NCBI GenBank assembly: GCA_026874595.1 | Contig: CM049318.1 | Location: 55,011,250-55,075,249, forward strand | Reading direction: 5' to 3' | Length of the DNA stretch: 64,000 nucleotides | Source: Sipunculus nudus | Lineage: Eukaryota > Annelida > Sipuncula > Golfingiida > Sipunculidae | Shown here: piece by piece, positions 15,801-27,997 of the stretch | How positions within the stretch are numbered: the stretch's first letter is position 1 | How the letters are laid out: every line of letters starts with the position of its first letter | Notes under the pieces: model-generated | Told to the model about the DNA's origin: nothing | Databases searched by the model: none | Seen by the model: the letters and a program-made list of their open reading frames with translations, nothing else | Program-made: the position numbers and the translations under genes

Positions 15801-18800
15801 AGAGGTGGCATTGCAGTAGGTAGTGGTTGGGATCTTCTGATGGGTGGCCACATTGACATTTTTTGGTGTCGCTAATATGTCTTGTGTACATATGATAATT
15901 TAGATCACTACATTTCATTCTCATGCGTGCATGGATTATTTGTGATTTTCTGGTTCCTGAGTTGTAGTATGTAGGTGTTTTAGTTCTTAGAGCTGATTTT
16001 TTTCAATTGGTAGTTTAATGAGGCACTTGTTAAGCAAGCTTTCTTATCAAGATCCATTTGGTTCCATAATCTGATTGATTTTGGGAGAAAAGAGTTGAAA
16101 TATAAATCAGTTCTTGCTTGTATTGGAGTAAGGTTGTGTATTACAAATCTGGTTTCGTATATGTTACTATGTGGAGGTGGAAGAAGAATGCGTAGATACT
16201 GCGGACTTTCGTTGTTAATCATTTTATGTACAAGGAGGATTTGTTTGTTTTCTCTTCTCTTTTGGAGAGTTTCCCATCCTGATTCAAGATTCATTTTGCT
16301 TTTGTGAATATTGCAAATTTGAAACCCTCGCGAACAAAAAGGCAACCACAGTCCTCCTCTTAATATGTTCACTGCATGTGTCTCCTTTTCATCAACTGTG
16401 CATGTCAAATGTTTAATTGATAAAACTATGAGAACTGCTTCTTTTTTAAACATCAGGTATTACGTATATTCCAAATCTCACCACATGGGCTTTTTCTTCA
16501 TTTCTATAAGTTCTTTAACATGCAACACTTCAGAATGTTCAGGAAAGCATCCAACTTTCGAGAACTTTATTATCATTAACAGGAGATTAAAACTTCTTCA
16601 GATATAATTAATAGATAAGGATATGAATCCAACAAATTTAAGCAGGATATATTTATGGTAAAGAACTATATTGAAAATAAAAGTCTTACATCTGGCATAT
16701 GATTTTTTAATGTCAGGTTATTCATTATTACCTTATAAGATAAAACAATATCTTTAAAATGAACCATGTCAAGGTACAGTTAAGTGCTGATCATACATAG
16801 ACAAGAAACAACAATATGTATACATCTCTTTCCATATTTATGAGGTACAATATCACTCTCATTTATGCAATATAAATAAGGGAAATTTGCTTATAAACCA
16901 CAAGAAACCTCACCCCCTGAAACCAGGACTGACCTCACAAAAAGTAATACTGTACTTACATAGGGAGGGTGGGTTGACGATCTAGTGAGAGACACTGTAC
17001 TGTCTGGCTTGGCTGCAGTCTGGCTTGTCCTGCTGCCTGGTGCCGCCCTGTATAACGAGATAATATCTTAAATTCTTTGTTGCAAAAAACCCCAGAGTAA
17101 ATTGCACAAAGGGAAAATGTAGTTGTTTTTTAGGCAAAAAAGTCAATGATATGTTTCTCAGGCACTTTTTCTGAAAATGGTGTGGTAGGGCAGCTTTTTA
17201 TTTTTATTTTACCGTGAAAATAGCATAAAATATCATTTCTCATCCACTGGCATTGATATGACAACTAATGATTAAACCATGAGAATTTAAACGATGTAAA
17301 GGTCGAATTAAGTTATATAAAAGACTATATAAATATGGGACTTGGCAAACCCTAAAAAAGGTCCTTAAAGGACAGATGGGGGGGGGGGCAGCCTTCAAAA
17401 AATGGTCCAAAACCCTTAAACGAAGGTTGCTGCGGCAGAAAAGTGGCAGTTTCCCCGACTTCAGACTCTCCATCCACCCACACACCAAATCATGGTTGTA
17501 TTAAGTCAAGTTTACAGAGGTAGTAAGAGAAATAAAGATCAGTCATCCTGAAAGAGATAGTCCTACGAATACTGTGGTTGGCTTCATATTTACGGCATCG
17601 AAATTTCACGATTTTCACTTTTTCAGTGTTTTCGCGAAGGATCTATTTTTGGATCTCACAATACAAAAGATCTATATACAGAGTATATCCTTATGTATGT
17701 AAAATTAAAAAATGTGCACTAATTTTTATATTTAAAAAATATTGTTCGTTAATATCAGTTAAACCAGATCTAATATCATTTGAAATACCAATCTTTGAAC
17801 ACGCACGATCTATCTCTATTCATTATGTCAACCTTTCACTTTTCAACTTTTCCTTAAACAATGGGACCTCTTATTCACGAAGGTTTTATTTTTGCGATAA
17901 TCCCCCCGTGAATTTCGCGAATTTGAAATCCTCGCCTATAAAACGGCAACCACACCTAATCCCCCCCCCCCCCCCCCCCTGTAATCTGAGGAACCGGCTA
18001 GCTGTGCCCGCTGCTTCTCTTATGTTAATGTCTCATGCTTTGATGAAAGATGTACATTGATGCTAAAATGACAGTACCCCATGTAGGCCTACAAAACTGA
18101 AATAACAAACTAACGGGAACAGAGCAAACCTTCTCTTGGCTTCGTCTCCTTGAGTGCGATTTTTCTACGGTGCAATACGATTGCGTTGCGTTGTCTGGCG
18201 AGGATATAACTAATGCCTCGGTCACAACCGCGATACGGTCGCCGTACGGCGGGTGTTTTGGGCTATTCCGTGCGGTTGACGTACGGCAACCGTGCGTTTT
18301 TCGAAGGCTGCACGGACTCCCAAACGACCGTAACTGACATTAGCGCAAGCGCTTAAGTTGATGCGGCGGCCGTGCGTCAGGCAGCCACCTACGGGCACCG
18401 TACGGGCACCATATACAGTCGATGTAAGGATGTTGTAGGATGCCCGTGCGATTTTTAAGGCCTACTCGGCTATACCCGAAAGACGTACGGTGTACCTGCG
18501 GCTGTCGCAAGGGGTCTTTGCGGCTTCCGCAAGGTGAGATTGCGGAGTCCGCAGGGTTAGCTTACCGAGCGAAGGCCGTGAGATTGAGGAAGACACCTTA
18601 CCGTTCCCGCACGTCGGCCCCATAAGTATTCCTGCGGTTTCAAAAACCTAACTTTGGTCTACGGTATGCGGTGACCTCAGCGGGTTGTGACCGAGGCTTA
18701 AGTATTCCTGCGGTTCCAAAAACCGTGCGGTACTCTACGGTGTGCGGTTACCGCAGCGGGTTGTGACCGAGGCTTTAATAACGGGGCGCTACATGCACGA

Positions 18801-21800
18801 TTTCCGCAGCTCAGTGCGGTCTATAACCCGCGCGAAAACCCGCATACATGGAAAGGCTACATGAATGAAACACGAGAGCGATTCTAACCGCCAACTTGTC
18901 TCATCCCAAAACGCTTTATTCAAATTTGCTCTGCTTCTCTCCATCAACGTGACTGTATCACAGGGTTGTGGATTCCGCTACAAACCGCTAACGTAAGGCC
19001 ATCGGACCGCAGAGAAATCACGTTCATGGAAAGGCAGCCTAAAGGCAGTTTCACACCGAATGCGTCAAAACGAATTTCCTTTCTATTTGATATATAACAT
19101 TGTGTAACAAATAAATGGTGTTTCCTTGTCCAAGGTTAAAAAATATGATTAAAAAATTAGAGGAGAGATGTGATTTTTTTTATTCAATCAGATGTGATTT
19201 ACATACATGTACATTTAATACTTTTTATCTAGGTCTAATGATTTTTTCCATTCAAATCGGTTAAATATAGAATCAGGCCTCTTTTTATATGATATGTAGA
19301 TTTACTGAAATTAAATGATTATATTTTGACACGGGGTTTGCAATCGCCGCTTGACCAGTTATTTTTAATTCACCGCCTGGAACAAAATACTTTTTTATAT
19401 GTTTAAGAAGAACATAACAAAACACTTCATTCAACAATTTGCGCAATTATTTAAAGACATGTTAAAATGGGTCTGGTTCCAGTCAGAATAGTAAAAATCT
19501 GTCACCTGTGATCACAACTATGAATAGAATGTATACCCCCCCCCCCCCTAATAAACACACACCCAATCCCACCTTCTGCAGTGGCGGATCCAGAGGGGTA
19601 GCTTTGGGGGCTGGAGCCCCCCCCCCCCCCCCCCCCCAATACTGAAACATTGTTATCATTTTTTATCAGAGAAGATTTTCTTTACATTATTTCCAGTTGC
19701 CGTCATACAAATATCACCCTATCAACTGAAAACCAAAGTTGAAAACCCAAGGAATCGTTAGGAGAAACGCATGTCGACACCAGTATCAGGCATCTTTTTT
19801 ATTCCCCCGCCGTTAGGAGAGAGGACTACTAGAATGGTCCGCGTCTGTCAGTCCTTCAGTCCGTTCGTCCGTCCCGCATCATCACTGATGCCACACTTTC
19901 ATAGCTAAACATATGGCCGGGGACCATTGTGGCCCAAGGTCCTTGTTGCATTTTTAAATCATGAGTTGGGCATTTTCCAACTTTGGTTATAGACGTTAAA
20001 AATTTCGATCTATATGATCTATCAACCGTGACTCTCTCAAGCATTTCTCATGGGATGTTCCTGCTGTCCTTGGGCTTGGACATCCTGCTTGTGAACATGA
20101 TTAGGCCTAAGCGTTAAAATAAAAAGCAAGCCTTATTCACCTGTCCTTATCCAAGGAATAAAGTAATGCATTATAAATTTCAGACGTATATATAAAAAAG
20201 ATCTGACGTTTGAACGCATTGAAGCAAAAATTATAGACTAATGAAGCAACTGCACACGTGGAAAAGTAATTCAAGCTATACCAGTTATTCAAAATAAACG
20301 CTGGTGAGTAATGCCTTAAATAAGTAAATAGAAAAATAATATTCAACCATGAGTTATTCGTTTGCCTTTTTCAATGATGTTTAATACAACTAAAATGTTT
20401 ATATGTATAGTTGTGTCTTTGTTTTATGAGTGATCAATCATTTGAGATGAAATGATGAACAAAATGTTTACATCGTTGGGCACTTGTGCTCACACCTCAT
20501 GTTCATCTCAATACGATACCTAAAAAAAAAGAGATTATTGATACATGTATACCCTAGTCTTATTTTTATTTGTAAATCGGTTGATAGAAAAAAATACTGT
20601 CCGGATCATTTATTCTTTTACTATGAATTCCCCATTCATTCTGCTTGCTCCAGTGAAGTTTTTATTTGCTTTTTTTATTTGAGTTAATTATTCCTCTACG
20701 AAGCACGGTTTTCATGTAATTATCGACGTTGGTTGATTCGTCTGTTAGCAGCTGTACTCAACAGTTATAGACGGACTTTTCAGGAGAGACAGAAAAAAAT
20801 CAATGTTTACCTGGATCATAATAATATCTCACAAATATATTTATAAAAAAAGACTGTCTTTCTTTTTGGTTTTAGGGGACCTTCAATTGGATATAAATGT
20901 CTGAAAGGGGCGAGCAGACCGGTTATGAAAAATCGAGTTGGTTAACTTGCCCCACATTTCTCTTGAATTTATAAAATTCTCGCTATAAACTGTAAATTCA
21001 CAAAATATAAAATACACATAATATGAATTGTCTGACTTTAAAGTCTGCATTTACGTTTAGTCTCAACTTCGTTAATGAGTTTCCAGTTGTAAACTATGTC
21101 TCCGGAAAATATCATGTTGCACATCTGTTCCCATTTACAACAATATCAAAATTTACAAATTGTCAGATCGTATATATGAATTAAGTGGGAAAATGCAAAA
21201 GGTATATTTTGATATCTATAGCCTAGGAGTTATGTTTTGTTAGTTTCCAGTCTGCAACTTATTTAATGTTAGACCGAAGCTACGACTACATGTTTACAAG
21301 AGATTGAATGTGGCACTGGCCATTCGGTACCTCTTTCTCTAATCCATCATTTTTTTTAAAAATAATTATTCTGAAGTTTATGAACAGAAAAAGGCAGTTT
21401 TTCGTTTTTAAAACGGCAAAGAATTCAATTTTTTCATAGGTACAAAGTGACTTAAATTCAAATAACGTATCCAACGAATGACCGATTATAACCTTTTGAA
21501 ATATAATATAATATATATAATATATATATAATAAGATAAATGTCTATGGCAAGTACCTGCGCCAATATATATATTAAGCAAAATATCTACTAGCCCCCCC
21601 CCCCCCCCCCCCCAAATTGCAAAATCCTGGATCGGCCCCTGTTCTGCAAGAACCAGAATTAAGCCACATGGAATTAAGCCATATCGATGATATGAAACAT
21701 TAAAATTTGCAATTATATGACGCACATGTAAAATATATTAATACTTTGTAAGACTAAGGTATACGAAATGAACGAAATGGTATGAGTGAATCAGGCAATT

Positions 21801-24800
21801 TGTAAATTGACTAAAAAGTGCAGGCAATTTACAAACTGACTGATTTTACACATGGACTGTAATACTGTAATGTCATTTCTTGTTGACTTTTCTATTTGAC
21901 ACCCGGGGCAAAATGGAACGGGAGCAATGTGAACAGACCCATGAGAGCTATACAGGTGCTGACACCTATCAGTAACTGTTTTCACATAGACGCTCGTTTT
22001 GAAGGAAGCCATCTTGGCTGAAACAGGTATGTACGTTTTTAGATGAAAAGTTTGATTTGGGTTTATTAAAGTTATAATATGCCATGATCTCCAAGAGAAC
22101 TGTAATCATTTACAATTCTTATGTAAGTTAATTGGCTGAGTATTAGGCCTCTATATTCCATGTGACTGACGACATTATCTGGCCGGGACCACGCGGCTCG
22201 TTTCAACGTGTGCATAGAAAATATCGCGTGGTTTCGGGTAAAATAGACGGGGTAAAGTGGAACAGCATTCCAAGATATCCCGGGCTGTTCCACTTTACCT
22301 CAGTTATTACTAAATTGACATATTTATAGTGGCACATATGTATGTTTTTGTTACATTCTTAGCATAAAATCTTTGTAAAATATTTAAAATCTACCACATT
22401 TAATTCTTCAGTGTCCCATCCAGCAACATATTTCATTTATCATTAGGGTAGGGCAGGGCAAGACGCACCCCCAAGGTAAAATGCCCATCCCCCTTTACTT
22501 ATTATGTGCCATCAAACTAGCGCCACCATGCGTTCATTTTGTTTCACGCCACCTGGTTGGTGTTTAGCGAATTTGAGACGGAAAAAGGCTACTGCTCCAC
22601 GTTTGGTGTTTTCGAAAAAGTATGTGTCGCATTTCTTACAACATTAGGCTGCCTTTCCATGAGCGCGACGCGTTTGCCGAGCGACATACCCCGCGACATG
22701 CCGCGCGGGAAATCGCGCCGCCAGAACATTTCCATGAACGCGATTTTTCTGCGATACGTCGCGTTGGATCTCTGATGCTGCAGCCATGTTTCCCTGCAAA
22801 AATAACGCCTGATGAAGGGTTCGCCTAGCGGGGCGTTGAACGCGTGTCCCAGAAATCGATACATGCGCGATTTTCGCGCGGGAATCCGCGTCCATGGAAA
22901 GGCTACATGGTTAAAACACTAGAGCGATTCTGCCGTTGTCGCAACGCCAACGCAACGCCATCGCATCGCAGAAAAATCGCGTTCATGGAAAGCCAGCCTT
23001 AATACGTGTGTAAGGGTGGTCTTGGGTATATCTATTGCCCCTACGTACGACAAGACTGAGATCAATTATACATAAAACATTGAAAATAATAATTAAAATG
23101 GACTGTTCAGAATGGAAATTAAAGAAGTGGCCTCGAGATCACGTGATTTGAAGCAAATGCCCACATGGCTGTTGAGGCGAGATGCCCACTGGACGTGATG
23201 CCGCCTTTAAAGACAATGATAAGGGGGAATGTAGGATATTTGCTGAAAATAGTTTATTTTTAATTTTATAAATGCTTGTGTGTTTTTTTGTTTGTGTATT
23301 AACAAGCCCTCTAAAAATCCCTTAATCTGTAAAACATTAGAAAAACAAACCCTCTTTAAACAAAACAAGTGACCCATGGGTCATGACGCTCAGCTGACTG
23401 GGAAGAGATTTGCAAAAGGAAATTTTATCATCAGAATGGTAGTATATACCCATTCAACTGAAGCATCAAACAGATTAACCAACAGGCCAAGATTTAGTCT
23501 GTATTTATATATCTCAAAAATAGAGAAAAATGTGTAAACTTTTAAAACTAGAATACGGGTAACCGACAAGTGACTACATGTATCTGCCAAAATTGGATAG
23601 TGAGGCATGGATTGAGTGGCAAGGGGAAATAGAGTGAGGTATGTTGCATATTAGCATGGATGTCTGCAGCCTAAATGTTTATGTAGGTTGTGCCACCTAC
23701 CACAAATCCAGAAAGCTGTCCAAGTTGTATACACATGCAAAATTTTAGGCAGAAAAGTCAAACCACTACATGTATATGAGCGATTTTTGCCCATGGCAGA
23801 CAAACACTGTGCAAAAATCTTTGCAGGTAACCCCTCCAGTTTTGTGTATGATAAAGACCTATGTGAGATCTAAACACATGCACAATTTTGGCCCAATCGG
23901 TCAAATGGTTCCTGAGATATGAGCTTGGATGTGTCCAGCGTTAACTTGAATGTAGGTGGCGCCACCTGTCATAAATCAAGAAAGCTGTCCACGATGTATA
24001 AACCTGCAAAATTTAAGGCAGTTATGTTGAACCACTACAGAGAAATGAGTAATTTTAGGCCACGGCAGACTAACAGACAGACGCTGTGCAAACATTGTTA
24101 CAGGTGGCGCCACCATTTTTTGTGTATGTTACAGAGCTATCAAAGGGCTACATTTGTATAAATTTTATTTCCTGATCGGTCAAACGGTTCCCGAGATATA
24201 AGCTTGGATGTCATCAGCGTGAAAGTGAACGTAGGTGGCGCCACCTTCATAAAATCAAGAAAGCTATCCTGGATGTATACACATGACGAATTTCAGGTGA
24301 ATTAGTCAATTCACTGCAGAGATATGAGTGATTTTAACCAAAGGCAGGTGAACAGATGGACACTGTGCAAACATGGTTACAGGTGGCGCCACCATTTTTT
24401 GTGTATGTTATAAAGCAATCCAAGGGCTACATTTGTATCAATTTTATTTCCTGATCGGTCAAACGGTTCCCGAGATATGAGGGTTTATGAGTGGAAACAG
24501 ACCCACAAATGGACACTGGATAGAGAGGAAAGGTCAGAGGTCAATGCAAATTGGTTAGGCACCAGTTCACATGTGACCCGATAATAGGTGTCAGTTTGGG
24601 AAAAATCGGTCCATTAGTCTCCGAGGAGCTCTCTGGAAACGAACGCCGCCGCGGCGGAGGAACTCGGTCAAAAACATAGTATCCGCAAAACTTCGTTTTG
24701 GCGGATACAAAAATACAGGTGGCTCCATCAGTCTGCAGAAACTAATAAAAACACTTAATGGTCAATATCCATGCAAAAAATCATGGTGATCTCTGCATTA

Positions 24801-27800
24801 GTTGTTCAGATACTTCAGTTTTTGTATCAAATTGTCCATTATTCTGAGGGATACTTCGGAGTCCTATAGCTTGAAGGATATGGGTAACAGAGACCTAATT
24901 TCAAGTTTCCACAGGCACCTTTCATGGGCCTCCTTGCATGACAAGAATGAAGATTCTAGGTCCAGTTGTTGCGATTTGTACCCTGTTGACAGATAACCAC
25001 ATCTTTAAAGGTCTCAAAAAAAAGAAAAAAAATTGTAAAAATTTGAAAAAAAAATAGAGGTGGCACACCCAGTCTGCAGAAACTGATGGAACAGCTCATG
25101 ATCAATATGTATGCCAAAAATCATGACCATCAGTGTTGTAGTTATTGAAATACTGCAGTTTTTGTATCAAATTTTCCATTATTCTGGGGGGGGGGGGGTA
25201 TTTTGGACCCATACAGCTTAAAGAATATGGGTAACAGAGACCTAATTTCAAGTTTCCATGGAGACTTTTCATGGGTCTCCCTGTGTGTCAAGAATGAAGA
25301 TTCTTGGTCCAGTTTTTATGATTTGTGCCCTGTTAACAGATGTTCATATCTTTAAAGGTCTCAAAAATACAGAAAAATTTCGTAAAAAAAACCGAACAAA
25401 TACAGGTGGTGCCACCAGTCTGCAGAAACTTATGAAACACTCCATGATCAATATCCATGCAAACAATTATGGTTATCTCTGCATTAGTTGTTCAGATACT
25501 TTAGCTTTTGTATCAAATTTTCCATTATTCTGAGCTGTACTTTGGAGTGCCATAGCTCAAAGGATATGGGTAACAGAGACCAAATTTCAGGTTTCCATGG
25601 AGACTTATCATGGGTCTCCCTGTGTGTCAAGAACGAAGATTCTAGGTCCAGTCGTTACGATTTGTACCCTGTTGACAGATAACTACATCCTTAAAGGTCT
25701 CAAAAATGGAGAAAACAATTCGTGAACATTGAAAAATACAGGTGGCGCAACCAGTCTGCACAAACTGATGAAACATCTCATGATCAATATGTATGTCGAA
25801 AATCATGACCATCAGTGATGTAGTTAATGAGATATTGAAGTTTTTGTATGAAATTTTTGACTATTCTGGGGGGTAATTTTGGGCCCCATAGCTCGAAGGA
25901 TATGGGTAACAGAGACCTAATTTCTGGTTTCCATGGAGACTTTTCATAGGTCTCTCAGTGTGTCGAAAATGAAGATTCTAGGTCCAGTCGTTACGATTTG
26001 TGCCACGCTAACAGATGACAGCATCCTCAAAGGTCTCAAAAATAGAGGAAAAAATCGTAAAAAATCAAACAGTACAGGTGGCGCCACCAGTCTGCAGGAA
26101 CTGATTGAACATCTCATGATCAATATGTATGCCAAAAATGAAGACCATCAGTGATGTAGTTATTGAGATATTGAAGTTTTTGTATGAAATTTTTTACTAT
26201 TCTGGGGGTACTTTGGGGCCCCATAGCTCAAAGGATATGGGTAACAGAGACCTAATTTCTGGTTTCCAAGGAGATTTTTCATGGACCTCTCAGTGTGTCA
26301 AGAATTAAGATTCTAAGTCCAGTCTTTATGATTTGTGCCTTGTTAACAGATGTTCACATTTTTAAAGGTCTCAAAAATAGAGAAAAAAATTCGTAAAAAA
26401 TCGAAAAATACAGGTGGCGCCACCAGTCTGCAGGAAGTGATGTAACATCTCATGATCAATATGTATGTCAAAAATCATGACCATCAGTCAAGTAGTTAAT
26501 GAGATATTGAAGTTTTTGTATGAAATTTTTGACTTTTCTGGGGGGTACTTTGGGGCCCCATAGCTCGAAGGATATGGGTAACAGAGACCAAATTTCAGGT
26601 TTCCATGGAGACTTATCATGGGTCTCCCTGTGTGTCAAGAACGAAGATTCTAGGTCCAGTCGTTACGATTTGTACCCTGTTGACAGATAACTTCATCCTT
26701 AAAGGTCTCAAAAATGGAGAAAACAATTCGTGAACATTGAAAAATACAGGTGGCGCAACCAGTCTGCACAAACTGATGAAACATCTCATGATCAATATGT
26801 ATGTCGAAAATCATGACCATCAGTGATGTAGTTAATGAGATATTGAAGTTTTTGTATGAAATTTTTGACTATTCTGGGGGGTAATTTTGGGCCCCATAAC
26901 TCGAAGGATATGGGTAACAGAGACCTAATTTCTGGTTTCCATGGAGACTTTTCATAGGTCTCTCAGTGTGTCGAAAATGAAGATTCTAGGTCCAGTCGTT
27001 ACGATTTGTGCCACGCTAACAGATGACAGCATCCTCAAAGGTCTCAAAAATAGAGGAAAAAATCGTAAAAAATCAAACAGTACAGGTGGCGCCACCAGTC
27101 TGCAGGAACTGATTGAACATCTCATGATCAATATGTATGCCAAAAATGAAGACCATCAGTGATGTAGTTATTGAGATATTGAAGTTTTTGTATGAAATTT
27201 TTTACTATTCTGGGGGTACTTTGGGGCCCCATAGCTCAAAGGATATGGGTAACAGAGACCTAATTTCTGGTTTCCAAGGAGATTTTTCATGGACCTCTCA
27301 GTGTGTCAAGAATTAAGATTCTAAGTCCAGTCTTTATGATTTGTGCCTTGTTAACAGATGTTCACATTTTAAAAGGTCTCAAAAATAGAGAAAAAAGTTC
27401 GTAAAAAATCGAAAAATACAGGTGGCGCCACCAGTCTGCAGGAAGTGATGTAACATCTCATGATCAATATGTATGCCAAAAATCATGACCATCAGTCAAG
27501 TAGTTAATGAGATATTGAAGTTTTTACATGAAATTTTTGACTTTTCTGGGGGGTACTTTGGGGCCACATAGCTCGAAGGATATGGGTAACAGAGACCTAA
27601 TTTCTGGTTTCCAAGGAGATTTTTTATGGACCTCTCAGAATCCCAAGTTACAAGGTTCTAGGTCCAGCGGTTACGATTTGTGCCTGGTTAACGGACGGAC
27701 AGACGGACAGACGGACGACGGACAAAGAGTGATCGCTATAGCTCAGATGACTTTCAGTCAGCTGAGCTAAAAATGACCCCAGTCTTGAAAGAAAGGCCCG

Positions 27801-27826
27801 ATACCTAAGGCATTTAGGTATCTCTC

Positions 27827-27884
<58 letters not shown>

Positions 27885-27902
27885 AAACCCTATTAATACG
27901 AC

Positions 27903-27997
<95 letters not shown>

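Noticed and set aside
16305-16453. N-terminal extension of the LINE frame
   Set aside because: The first part reads through the reverse of a MITE end (RGGLWLPF), so it is not LINE sequence.
17578-18060. 160-codon plus-strand open frame
   Set aside because: It translates the ACTGTGGTTG MITE and a 19-bp C run (poly-Pro), with no homology pattern.
18133-18207. Candidate minus-strand TMC exon with good splice-like borders (open frame DNATQSYCTVEKSHSRRRS)
   Set aside because: Its phase cannot join exons 3 and 4, which join each other directly in frame, and the sequence belongs to a GC-rich MITE also found at 22.7 kb.
22539-22895. Overlapping open frames on both strands
   Set aside because: They result from the GC-rich Harbinger-like MITE, with no protein pattern.
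25933-27162. Two identical 73-codon frames 1,008 bp apart
   Set aside because: They are copies of the tandem repeat; the frame is not kept across the other units.
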